NCBI RefSeq assembly: GCF_016801865.2 | Contig: NC_068938.1 | Location: 219,855,827 to 219,919,826, forward strand | Direction of reading: 5' to 3' | Length of the DNA stretch: 64,000 bases | Source of the DNA: Culex pipiens pallens | Lineage: Eukaryota; Arthropoda; Insecta; Diptera; Culicidae | Shown: positions 1-10,745 of the stretch, piece by piece | Numbering within the stretch: position 1 is the first letter of the stretch | Layout: each line of letters starts with the position of its first letter | Position numbers and translations under genes: made by a program | Notes under the pieces: generated by a model | The model's database searches: none | What the model saw: only the letters and a program-made list of their open reading frames with translations | What the model was told of the DNA's origin: nothing

Positions 1-1156
1 CCACTAGGAGAAGGTTAAATAAATTTGTAAATAATAAATAATATGTGTTTTTGAAACACCATTTAAAAAAAATCTCCAAATTTATAAGCAATTTCAGTTA
101 AATAAATTTCATCTAAAATGTGAAAACTTGTGATTCGTGCTTCAAATTCTGTAAAAAATGCAAAATAAATCGATAATTTTATAAACAAAACCAGTTTTAA
201 CAAATTTTAGGCGAAATTTCGACTTTTTAACAATTTTACCTTAAATTTATATGTATTTTGCTTAAAAGCTTATACACTTAGTTAACTAAATATAAACATT
301 GTTTTTTTTTTCTTAAAAACTATATCAGCTACTTTAGTGATGGTACATTTAGGGTACAAATAAAGTTTGAACATCTTAAATATGATTTTAACAAGAAAAA
401 CTATGACTATCAAAGTCACCCCGGAATTAAAACTAAGAATTTTTAACGTAACTATTTTTTTAAACATTATTGAAAAAACTTTTATTCCGAAATAGTGCAT
501 GGACTTTGTGTAGTCTACCCCAGTACATGTTTTAAAAATAACAATCTTGAGAAAAACCTTACCTGTTGGAAAATATGCTAAAAACAAATGGAAATCCTAT
601 CAAAGTCACCCCGGTTTACGGTACAAGTGAACCGCGTGTGCCGCACGGTGCATGGAAGCTAGCCATTCAGCTTCTACGAAAGTGACAGAGTCAGAGATAG
701 CTATTTTTAACAACCGCACCACTACACACTCAATCGCGAGAACCTTAGGAAGAAAGCCATTGGAGTCGCCAGCATTGAACACTTTGAAAACGATATAAAC
801 GATGAAAAGCTTAGAAAGCTCCTATTGAAATCCAATGAACCCTGTTAAATAAACTTACGAAATCACGAAAAAATGAAGTCTACATTTAGGCGATTTTAGG
901 AGCGCACGGGAAACAAAATGATTGTAGCCGGATGAATGTCCTATGTCACAAAGGTTTTTGCATAAACATTGGACAGTTATGCAAAAACGGACAGGGCAAA
1001 AGAAACCGAAAAGCTACGATATCTTACATATTGAAGGAAACATCGGTAGACAAGCTACTACAAAATGAGTATAAGTCGAGCCACAAAATATATGCGCCAG
1101 CATTCTCGCGCCAGTATTCGAAGCTCAACTTGACAACTTGTCGACTTGGCGACGAA
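1..1156. other. AT-rich non-coding DNA
   Basis: No gene is supported here. Short open frames (for example on the minus strand at 282-587) are low-complexity and lack a start context, a family signature or splice signals. The 15-base string TATCAAAGTCACCCC occurs twice in direct orientation, near 410 and 598, suggesting an old repeated element. From about 930 the sequence leads into a repeat unit that recurs at 1883. Confidence 0.6.
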
Positions 1157-1296
1157 GCGTCAAAAATCGATGCAGTGTGATTTTTTGTCGATTTTTCCGA
1201 TTAAAATTCATGCTGAATCGACATATTTACGAAGATGGAAATGACGTCCTGCCTTAAAGTAAAACCTATACCTTTCTTTAGTAAGAAAGGCAAAAA
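1157..1296 (+). repeat. repeat terminus, intact copy that shows an empty TTAA site
   Basis: This stretch recurs at 1883-1983 and continues at 2599-2640. Both copies share the segment from GCGTCAAAAATCGATG through GACGTCCTGCCTTAA and the end containing CCTTTCTTTAGTAAGAAAGG. In this copy CTGCCTTAA runs directly into AGTAAAACC. In the second copy 615 bp sit between two TTAA tetramers at that point. The hairpin-like end resembles, in reverse orientation, the terminus of the GCCTTCCTCACC repeat family found elsewhere in the window. Confidence 0.7.
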
Positions 1297-1983
1297 GTAA
1301 ATCGTTCTAAAAATTGATCGGGATTGCCGATCGATGTCGAATTTGTTTCAGATGCTCACTCATGGTCTGTACTATGAATGTAGCAAGAAATTTCGAATAA
1401 AATCAGAAATGAAAAATGTTGGCGAAGGCACCAGGTGGGCTTTTACCTTTTTTTAGGGATTTTTTTTCTTATGGTAGGTCAATCAAACGGCTCTAACTCC
1501 AGAACCATATAATGAATCTGGATAAAAATTTGGGAGGTTGTAGGGCTCGAAAATGCAATTTTTGAGATAAATAAAAGATATGAAAATGAACAAAATTTAC
1601 CATATTTTCATTTGAAAACTGTGTATTTTGTTGAAAAGTCTGGCCGCATCCGAAAACAGATGGATATTTCGAAATTTGCGCGGCAACTCGCCCAGGTTCA
1701 GCAAACTAGCTTTCATCTACATTTAGAAGAATCGAAATCGGATATATGGGAGCTGAGAACGGCGCGACACAAAATTTTGCAAAATTTTACCACATACGAA
1801 CATCACTCGACCTCCACGGAATTTATTTTCTCAAAATTCGAGGGTTGGAGATAGACGAGTTCTGTCAAGCTGAATCGATAGAGCGTCAAAAATCGATGGA
1901 GTGTGATTTTTTGTCGATTTTTCCGATTAAAATTGATGCTGAATCGACATATTTACGAAGATGGAAATGACGTCCTGCCTTAA

Positions 1984-2598
1984 CCCTCTACAACCTAACC
2001 CCGCCTTTAGACGGGCTTCGATCTAAAAAATCGCCAAAAATCAATTTTCCAACCGATTTTTGATCTTTAAAAAGCATTGGAAAGAAGAACTCTTAAAATT
2101 TTAGAAAATTTTAGGGTTGGAAGTTTAACTTGTTTTAAGTGACTTTGCCAATGATTTTAAAAATATCATTTTTTAGGGGTCAACTTTGGCTGTGTTTTTT
2201 ACTAACATTTCCTATATTTTCAGTAAAAAGAAGTATGCAGTAATTTTTGTGGTGTCCCAGACTATGCCTCTACGCATTTTTTTGCAATTTAAAGGATAAT
2301 GGTGCGATTCTATAGCAGAAAATGTGAAAAACATGCAAAAAAATGAAAAAGTGACTGTAAAAACATGAAAAAATTAGATAGGCGAAATGTAATTATATTA
2401 GGTGGTAGAGTAGGCCAAATACTACCAAAAACAAACATAAACTAAACAAGATAAATGCAAATTAAAATAATAAAAATTAAACAAGAAAAACATAAAACAA
2501 GAGAAGTAAAGTTTTTGTAGAACAAAAGTTGCTCAAAATGACCTCCTGAATACGGGAAAAATAAATATTTTCGGAAAAAAAATTTGGGCAGTAGAGGG
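1984..2598. mobile_element. piggyBac-like MITE with TTAA target duplication
   Basis: The element is flanked by TTAA at 1980-1983 and 2599-2602. Its ends are inverted: CCCTCTAC at the left and GTAGAGGG at the right. The related repeat at 1157-1296 has one TTAA at the same point and no insertion, so the borders are set by an empty site. A TTAA duplication with short terminal inverted repeats is the signature of the piggyBac superfamily. There is no transposase frame in the 615 bp, so it is non-autonomous. The interior is AT-rich and non-coding. Confidence 0.75.
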
Positions 2599-2640
2599 TT
2601 AAAGTAAAACCTATACCTTTCTTTAGTAAGAAAGGCAAAA

Positions 2641-2964
2641 ATATTTTTTTTTTATTTTACTGGCAATCATCCATTCAAATTTGACTAAAATGGAATCGCA
2701 GAATTCGAATTTGATGTTAAAAGAAAGAAAGTAAAAAAAAAAAACACGAAAAACTTTTTTTTTTGTGATTCGATTATCCGAATCCCATACAAACCTTCGG
2801 ATAATCGAGGCTTCGGATAATCTAGTCTGGACTGTATTTCATCATTTAAGAGTAGTTTATGAGTCAAACATCAAAAATAAGACAAAAAAAATAATTTTTT
2901 TTTTCGTCATTTGATTATCCGAAGCGAAATTTTTCCAAGGCCTTCGGATAATCGAGTCTGGACT
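2641..2964. mobile_element. pogo/Tc1-like MITE remnants (two right ends)
   Basis: Two successive right-hand termini are visible, ending at 2834 and 2964. Each has the form GGATAATC-(G/T)AGTCTGGACTG followed by TA. The same terminus bounds complete copies at 7399-7792 and 43577-44088, where it is inverted to CAGTCCAGACTCGATTATCCG. TA target sites with these ends fit the Tc1/mariner/pogo superfamily. The left ends are missing, so these are truncated or nested copies. Confidence 0.6.
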
Positions 2965-3171
2965 GTATCTTCTGGGATCTCTACATTTGGCTGGAAGATA
3001 TATTCTATCGCAAATAATATAGTTTGTTGGTATAGGTTTGCTTTCCAATTCAATGCTTTTTTTCAACCCAAATCATCAAGTTTTAGACAAAAAAAAACCT
3101 AAAAAATCACCCAGAAATTCCTGAAGCTTCTTTGAACAAAAATTACAAAAAAATAATGTAAATTACAGTTA

Positions 3172-4076
3172 CTGCCCCTGATCGCATAAATGTCCCATTA
3201 GGGTGTAATATCAAAATCGATTTTCCAGCACAGCAATTTTTCAGTTCCTTTTGGGGTCCTAAACAACTCCCCAAAGTTTGGGAACGATTGGTTTAGTCCT
3301 CACTTTGCGCAAAGCGATTCAATTTTCCATATAAATTTGTATGGGAAAACACATTTTTTTGAGTTTTGATATTTATAAAATCCACGTTTCACGCTGTACT
3401 AAAACCGGATTCATATTCGGATGCTCTGGAATGTGCTCTACAACTTTCACGAAGAGAGTATGGTGCTAGCTTGTCCCTGAAAGAAGATACAGCGTCCTCA
3501 AAACTCGTCTAAAACGTGATTTTCGAGCAAAAAACACGTTTTAGACGAGTTTTGAACACGCTGTATCTTTTTATAGGAGCAAGTTAGCACCATAATCTCT
3601 TCGGGAAAGTTGTAGAGCAACTTCCAGAGCATCCGAATATGAATCCGGTTTTAGTACAGCGTGAAACGTGGATGTTTTTCCCATACAAATTTATATGGAA
3701 AATTGAATCGCTTTGCGCAAAGTGAGGACTAAACCAATCGTTCCCAAACATTGGGGAGTTGTTTAGGACCCAAAAAGGAACTGAAAAATGGTTGTGCTCG
3801 CTAAATTTGGACAACTTTATTTTTTTCCATACAACCATATTACACCCTAATGTCCCATATATTTCATCGATTTCGAGTTATTGATGCAGTTTGGTTCAAA
3901 ATTGTTTGCTCTTTCAAAAGAGCCTATAACATCCAGTACTTTGTTCTAGAAATCAGGAGGAAATTCAGTTTTTTCGCGAAAACTTAACACGTAGCCTTAT
4001 GTATGGGACAAACTTCAAATGCGTTTTTCTCAGCTTGCTGTTTTTGCATATGGGACATTTATGCGAACATGGGCAG
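3172..4076. mobile_element. TIR element, copy 1 (interrupted by a foldback)
   Basis: The left end CTGCCCCTGATCGCATAAAT and the right end ATTTATGCGAACATGGGCAG are imperfect inverted repeats of about 28 bp. A second copy at 34541-36393 has the same ends with clear TA duplications. Here the left flank is TA but the right flank is AG, so the duplication is degraded. Once the insertion at 3199-3849 is removed, the element is only about 245 bp and non-coding, so it is a MITE. Confidence 0.7.
3199..3849. mobile_element. foldback element with 9-bp target duplication
   Basis: The element runs from TAGGGTGTAATA to TATTACACCCTA and is flanked on both sides by the 9-mer ATGTCCCAT (3190-3198 and 3850-3858). 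The sister copy of the host repeat at 34541 has a single ATGTCCCAT here, which confirms the borders. Nearly the whole 651 bp folds on itself: the left arm, including the part around TTTGCGCAAAGCG, reappears inverted on the right, with the centre near 3515. Long inverted arms with a 9-bp duplication are typical of Mutator-like foldbacks, but an assignment from the termini alone is tentative. Confidence 0.7.
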
Positions 4077-4079
4077 AGT

Positions 4080-7000
4080 ACTTGTTTGGTAACTGGGTGC
4101 TCGATAATTTGGCTGTAGTCATGTTTAAAAACAGTCAAACCTCAAATAACAATAACAAAGACAAATGATCAAGGGGTTAGTGGATGCCAAATTCGATATC
4201 AACAAATTGAAATTTTGTTTTTCAGGTTTTTGTGAAATTACCTGTCAGCTTCAAAGCAAATCGATGCCAACATTTCAAAAAGCATCATGTACAAACTATG
4301 CGTTTTGAGAAAAACGCATTTGAATGTTGAGCATCCATTTTCAATTCCCATTTTAATATAAAAGCTAAATAAGATGTTCTAATGGTAACAAACGATGAGA
4401 AACGTTGCTTTTATTGATACTTGATCATCCTAATTCAATAAAACATTGTTTCTGTAATTTTATTTGAGAAAAACAAACATAACTTCTTTTGAAATCACCA
4501 ACGTCTATATCACCCTGCTGTCATAGAGGGGGACGCTTTGTTATGATTCGTTTTTCTTCGCCGAATGTACATGGCGCTTTTTTCATGATGCTTTTTTTTC
4601 GTCACGAGATTCATGTAGTCTTTTATTTGACAGGTTGACAGGGCTATATAAACAGGGACTGCTGATGGCAGAGATTTCGTTTATGTTACTTTATTTAAAA
4701 TCATGATTAAACAGTCTTTACTGAAGTAACTTTTGCTCATTTTTGGTGGAGAGGTAGCTTATTAGGAGTACTTTCAGAATATGCAATAACCCAGAAAGTG
4801 TCAAAATGTACATGATGCCTTTTGAAATGTTACCGTCGAAATTTAAATAGTTAGTCTTAGATATTTTTTTTTAATTGTGAAATAATTTTTAAGCGTTGAC
4901 GATCCCCTCGTCAATCTTTTTTTTTGTTCAAAACAACAATACTTCTCATCAATACCAGCAACTTTGCCGAAGACACTAAATCGATCAAAATTTTCCTTTT
5001 TTCATATTTATATTCTAGAATATTTAGATACTACTTTGAATCTGTAACTAACTCACAGTTTTTTCAATATTATCTGGAAATTGTTTTTGTTGAACGAATT
5101 TACATTTAGAACAGATTTTAAGTAAGAGACATTTAAAAACACCCAAAAAGCAACACAAAACATATGCTCTAGATATCCAAAGCTGAAATGTCACTTAAGT
5201 TTCCACAAGAAACTGATAATTATGCACTAATTCACAATAATCTTGAAAGGGTACAAAACGCAATCGACTAAGCTGCTCTGAATCTTGCCCCAAAAGCCAC
5301 GCGCCGTCTGTGTCTGTGGGTGCAACTATCTTATCACCTACATTTTGCCTCAAGAAATTTCGCTTGTTTTGCTTCTCACACCCCACTTCTTCCACCAATT
5401 TCAGCTGTTAGCGACGACTGCCGCGGCGTCGACGACGGACGAGTTTTCTTTTCAATCTCTTTGAAGGCCAATGTCCGCTCAAATGCATGCATAAACAGTG
5501 GCCGGTCGTCGCCGAATGCCACCACAACCACCTTCACCGCGGGTCATTTTACTCTTCTCGAGGTTCGAGGTGTGTGTGGAAGACAGAAACCAAAATAAAT
5601 GGCGAATTTTGCCGGTCTCCAAAACCAACAAACAACCCGTCTTTTGGTGGTGTTGACCCGCTGACTGGGGTTGACGGAGATCTGCGCGCGAGAGTGTGAG
5701 CCACCAATAGTTTACTGACCCATATAGTGCGGTGCCGGTTGACCCTGGCGGCAGGTTCGACTTTGGGCGCTTGCGTAACGTTAACATTTGGTGAGATTTT
5801 TTCAATGGTGATAAGCGCGTCGTTGAGCAGCAGCTCGCGCTAATCGAATGAGTCAAGGACCCTGTATTTTGCGATGGTCACATTTTGCGACATTTTTGCA
5901 TCCAACCAATGTTGCACAGTAGGAGACTGCGAGTTGGGTAGGCGATAATCGCCTTCTAATTTACACCTTCAACTATTAATCTCACAGCGGTAGGTCCGGC
6001 CGTAGATCGTCGTAGTCTCGGCGTTTGTTTGCGTTGATTTACGCGCCAATTGGTTCGCGTACGAACAAGAAGTGCCGCAATTAAATCCGATTGTAATCGT
6101 GCGCAAGTACAAACTAAGCCATTAGTGGCTCAGCCGATCCGGGGTGATAATTTATGGGTTCCAATTAGTCACTGTCCATCCGTTGGTGGATGGTGGTAGA
6201 GTTGGTGTTTGGGGGTGCATGCGAACGCCCAGCTGCTGCGACGAGAATTTCACACAGTCAATCGGCGGAGTGTAAGACAATGTCGTTGCCCAAAGGCGGG
6301 GTAGTTGCAATTACCATGGTCATTGACTGGCCGTTGCAGCCCCAAGGGGCAGGTCAATTAGCTTCGTTACTAATTGTTTCGAGTGAAATACTAGAAGACT
6401 TCAGAAAAGAAAAATCTCGCAGCAATTTATCGTTAGGCGTGACTAAGGTGAAACCTTCAGCGAATAGTTACGAGTTACCTTGAGCAATCAAGCGAAGAAG
6501 AGTTCAACATGCTGATTGACCCCAATGTACAGATTCTAGACGCCACCCTGGCCTAGAACGCCATCAAACAATGCATCGTTCAAGGTTAACTCAACGCTTC
6601 TGTTCATCGCTGTAACTTTAATAGTAGTTTTACCACAAACTTTCTCACGATTCAAAATTCTTGCCGCAAACCGTCGTCGCATCCACAGGATTTGCTCAAT
6701 CGAACGTTTCGTGATTCTTCGCCGCTCAACTTTGAAGCACACCTCACGATTTCCAGGCCCCGTCCCATAAACCACCATTGTTCTCTAATTACAGCGAGTA
6801 AACCCAGTTCACACCGTCTTTAGCCAATACGGGGCTGATTTCGATATGCAGCCATAGGCTGCGCAGAGAAGAGTCTCGAAATGTTTAGTGCGCAAATTTT
6901 TGTCGTGTGACAACGCGAACGCAAAAATTTCCTGGCCCTAGTTATTATGCAAGGTTGATATGATTAAACGAGAGCACACGCAAAAGGCATGCTCTCAACT

Positions 7001-7396
7001 GACAGGTTCGGCCAATTTTCTGGGTCATGCAACACAATTCGTTGCTCATTGTTTAAAGTGCGATTTGACGAAAATCAAGAGATTTATCGCACGGTTTTGT
7101 CCCTTTTTTCTTGCTGCTTGATTCACGTGCTGGTGCAGATGCAAAACATACACAATTACCGAAGAGCTCCGTGTTTTGTTGTACTCGACGAGACTCTGAC
7201 ACATCGTTTGGATAATTGGGGCTTCAGTTGGTAGAGGAACTTGGGGGGAATGAAGTATAGTGACACAATTTTCAAAAATCACAACAAAAGGTTGCGTGCA
7301 GGTCAAAAGTTATACAAACTGAAATTAAACGGTTTCGATTGTGTAAGAGACTTTTGGCAGTAGAAAATGGATGTTGCATTTACTGCAAAATCAATG
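4080..7396. other. no supported gene; GC-richer from about 5.2 kb
   Basis: From 4080 to 5200 the DNA is AT-rich with no gene. From about 5200 to 7300 it is clearly less AT-rich and free of the repeat families seen elsewhere, so it may be single-copy intronic or regulatory DNA. The longest frame, 125 codons on the minus strand at 5479-5856, has no domain, biased composition or splice context that I trust. No TATA box or exon is called. Confidence 0.5.
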
Positions 7397-7398
7397 TA

Positions 7399-7792
7399 CA
7401 GTCCAGACTCGATTATCCGGAGTTGCGATTATCCGATGTTCGATTATCCGAAGGTTTGTATGGGACTTCGGATAATCGAATCACGAACCAATTTTTTTCC
7501 GTATTTTTTTAATTTTCTTACTTTAAATATTAAACTCAAGTTCTGCAACCCCATTTTAGTCAAGTTTGAATGGTTGATTGCCTGTAAATTAAAAAAAAAT
7601 CATTTTTTCAATATTTCATCTTCGCCATTTTGGCCGCCATATTGAAATTGAAAATCACGTTAGAGTAGTTAAAAAAAAAGCTCAACAATCAAAAAATAAG
7701 ACAACGATTTTTTTTTTATTTTCGTGATTCGATTATCCGAAGTGAAATTTTGCCAAGACCTTCAAGTCCAAATCCAAATCAAGTCCGGACTG
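7399..7792. mobile_element. pogo/Tc1-like MITE, complete copy
   Basis: The left end CAGTCCAGACTCGATTATCC lies at 7399, and the right end is a diverged complement ending GTCCGGACTG at 7792. Both are flanked by TA. Just inside the left end the sequence contains further inverted blocks of the type TTCGATTATCCGAAG and CTTCGGATAATCGAA. No transposase is present. This copy is more diverged at its right end than the copy at 43577-44088. Confidence 0.75.
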
Positions 7793-8265
7793 TATATCGC
7801 AACAGATATTATTTGGTTTTAATTGTGGAAATAGTGGATGACTTGAAATATCTGATGTTTAATATTAAAGATCTTTTATGGTGGCAGTGTTATAAGATAT
7901 TTTATCAACATTTTCTTGAAATATGGTGAAGTTTGAGACAGGAATTTTATCCCACTGGCCGGGAAAACTCGGGAATCGAAAACTTATTTTGTAAGTTCAG
8001 TCAAAATTAGACAAATTTTCTTAAATGAATTTAATGTGTGTTTTTTTTTCTCACAAAAATCTAATTATGATTATTCTAAATGAATAATTCTGGAACTGTG
8101 AAATAGCTTTTAAAATTTCAATACGAATTTTCTAATAAGATAGTAGATTTACCAACAAATTTGGGTTTCAAAAGTAAGAATCAAATTTGAAAAAAATCAA
8201 CCCTTTGTAGAATTCAATAATCATTATTCACAACCGAAAAATAATTATATTTATTTAAAAAAATG
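7793..8265. other. AT-rich non-coding DNA
   Basis: I see no gene, RNA or repeat boundary that I can support in this stretch. Confidence 0.5.
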
Positions 8266-9233
8266 TTTTGCCTTCCACACCTTACTGAGGAAAGGCTATA
8301 AAATCACTCAAAAAATGAACTTCTTAATTCGACCCCGTAGACCCACCTTCACGTATACCTATCGAATCATGATTTGGGCAAATGTCTGTGTGGAGGTGTA
8401 TAGGTGGGTGGACAAAAAATTGTCACTCGATTATCTCCGGATTGACTTTACGGATTTTGATCGTTTTGGTCTCATTCGATCCGTCTTGGGGTCCCATAAG
8501 TCTCTATTTAAAATCAGCAAGTTTAGTAAAGTACTTCAAAAGTTATGCTGAAATAGTAGTTTATGCAACAAGTTGCAAAAAGAGGATTTTTTTCAGCACG
8601 AGTCGTACATTTATCCAACGAGGTTCACCGAGTTGGATAAATACGACGAGTGCTGAAAAAATCAAGTTTTGCAACGAGTTCCATACAACATTTTTTGCAA
8701 TTTGGAAAAACACCCATTGAGTGAAATTTTAAGTCGAATTTTCATGTATTTTGTCAATAAATCGTTTAAATCAAAAAAATGTTGAAAAGTGTTACTTTTC
8801 AAAACAAGTGCTGAAAAGTTCAACTTTTCAGCACCCATTTCAGTGCTGAAAAGTAGAACTTTTCAGCATTTATTTTGAAAAGTGTTGCTATTCGATTCTG
8901 TTATTTTTGGTACAGAAAAGTAGGCTATTTCGTCGTTCAAGAATGACAGGAAAAGTAAGTAGTTTCATGACGGAATTGCAAAAAAAACCATTTTGAGGAA
9001 GTCCCGTCATGTTATACATTTTCAAAAAAATATTCAAAAGACCTTTCCAACGAGCCCAAAACATCGAAGATCTGATAAACCTATCAAAAGTTATTAGCAC
9101 TTAAGTGTTATTTATACACATTTTGGAGGCCGGATATCAGATATTTCGATGAAAATGGTGTCCAGGTCCATCATGCGACCCGTCGTTAGAAAGGAACGAT
9201 TAACCACCCTAATGTGGATTAAGTAACGTTTTT
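8266..9233 (+). repeat. interspersed repeat family A, copy 1
   Basis: It starts TTTTGCCTTCCACACCTTAC, continues GAGGAAAGGCTATAAAATCACTC, and ends GGATTAAGTAACGTTTTTT. The same start, internal landmarks (GTCCCATAAGTC, CAAAAGTTATGCT, ACCTTTCCAACG) and end recur at 29605-30299 and 37746-38520. It has no long open frame. The three copies differ in length because of internal insertions and duplications. This copy carries the extra hairpins at 8587-8868. The class is unknown; it looks like a non-autonomous element. Confidence 0.75.
8587..8868. repeat. pair of short hairpins inside family A
   Basis: At 8587-8661, TTTTTTCAGCAC and GTGCTGAAAAAA pair, followed by GTCGTA/TACGAC and TTTATCCAAC/GTTGGATAAA. 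The loop is only a few bases. At 8809-8868 there are two adjacent small palindromes of the type GCTGAAAAGTTCAACTTTTCAGC. A relative of the second occurs near 38616-38643. These are probably nested miniature elements. Confidence 0.6.
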
Positions 9234-9378
9234 TAAATATTAATTTAAAAATAATTGCATTATATAATTTTAAATAAAATATTTGATGGAATTTAGAGAA
9301 CATCAATTTTCTTGCTTTATATATTTTGTTTTATTATTTTTTTTTGAATTTGCTTTTTTTTATAAGTAATTTTCTTAA

Positions 9379-9732
9379 ACATATTTTCAAGTTTATGTCG
9401 CCCCCCCCCCCCTTCAAAATTGGTCTGAAAAATCAGGCATGTTTGGGCTTGTTTAAAAATGTTTTGAATTTTTATGAAATTCCAATGTACGGCACCGAAA
9501 AAAAATTATTCTTCGCAAAAAATATTTTTTTCGTGAATACTTAGAAATATTGGAATCTAAAGATGGCAAAACAACTGGACAGGTGTATAATGCATTTTAA
9601 AACACTTTTTTCATTAAAATGTTGAAACAATGGCTCGTAATTTCAATTTTTATACATTTTTTTATTTTTTTGCCCCCCTCGACTTTTGTCAGAGTCGAGG
9701 GACATAAACTTCAAAAAATATTTGCAACGGCC
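9379..9732. mobile_element. TIR element family B, copy 1
   Basis: The right end is well preserved: GAGTCGAGGGACATAAACTTC followed by AAAAAATATTTGCAACGGCC. The left end (TTTTCAAGTTTATGTCGCC) is more decayed. The internal segment CATTTTAAAACACTTTTTTCATT and the text around TTGAAACAATGGCT match copy 2 at 42536-43011. A C tract sits just inside the left end. There is no coding capacity. Confidence 0.65.
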
Positions 9733-10429
9733 TTAAAATTTCTGAAATATTTGGTGTTTTTGATATTTTGCAATATTTTTTTTAGGAGAATTTTATTACT
9801 AAAATACGAAATACCCATCAAAACTTGTGATGCATTTTGATTTCAATGTCAAAATATATAAAACAAATTGCGGTGAAAGTATTTATAAAACTTCAATTTA
9901 AAATTTATTAGAAATATTGTATTATTTTTCAAAAACATATGTTTTTTTGAGTTTTTTTGATTATGAGGTTTTCTGGACAAAATTCACTTTTCACATTTTG
10001 GACATAAAAGGAAAAAAATAATTCCTATTTTTTTGGAAATTAAGTAAAAAAATGGTTTGACTATATTTCAGACGTTATTGGAAAATTACGACTTGTTAAA
10101 AAATCTCATCACTTTCAAATGGATTTTTAACTTGAAAGAAAACATTTTCATTCATTTAATAATCCTGAACATCAATTTTGGTTACATCTAGAAAAATAAA
10201 ATCATCAATTTTCAAGATAACGATAGTATTTGTATGGACAACTTCCAAAATTGCAAGTAGGTTTTATAGACGAACTATCGATGCAATTTCACCCCTTCTG
10301 GCAGTAAAATGCAATCTGAGTAATTCTTCTGAACTTCGAATATCATGTTTTGTTTTTGTTGCATCACTTGTTGTCCTTCAAATCTCAATACAAATTTTTC
10401 CGCTTGCCATTAAAAATATTTTTTTTTTC
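9733..10429. other. AT-rich non-coding DNA
   Basis: No feature is supported here. The sequence is rich in A/T homopolymers. Confidence 0.5.
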
Positions 10430-10745
10430 TAAAAATGTACCCTTCTTTATAATGTTTTCAAATCTTACAACAAAAAGAAGGGAGAATCTCTATGATCTCT
10501 AAAATTCTCGTTGATACCTTCATATCTTTAATTTTGTATAGAAAAGAATGGGTTTATCTTACGTCTCGAAAAAAAATTATCATTCTTTTAGATTTCTTTA
10601 AACTGATAGAAAATAAAATCTCTATGAGTGTAATTGTTCTCATAAAAGGAAACTTTGTTTTGAAAAAAAAAGAACTGGGCCGTGGTCCATTCTGGCTAAT
10701 GGATTTCTATGGAATGGCATTAAGGGGATTTGAATTCTGGGGAAG
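10430..10745 (+). repeat. degenerate tandem repeat, shorter array
   Basis: Diverged units of roughly 100 bp contain AGAAGGGAGAATCTCTATGA, AATTCTCGTTGATACC and CTTCATATCTT motifs. The array ends with CCATTCTGGCTAATGGATTT and GGAATGGCATT. The same units and the same closing motif make up 25690-26290, so the two arrays belong to one family. Confidence 0.55.

Noticed and set aside
5479..5856. Minus-strand frame of 125 codons in GC-richer DNA
   Set aside because: No recognised domain, and equally long frames lie opposite.
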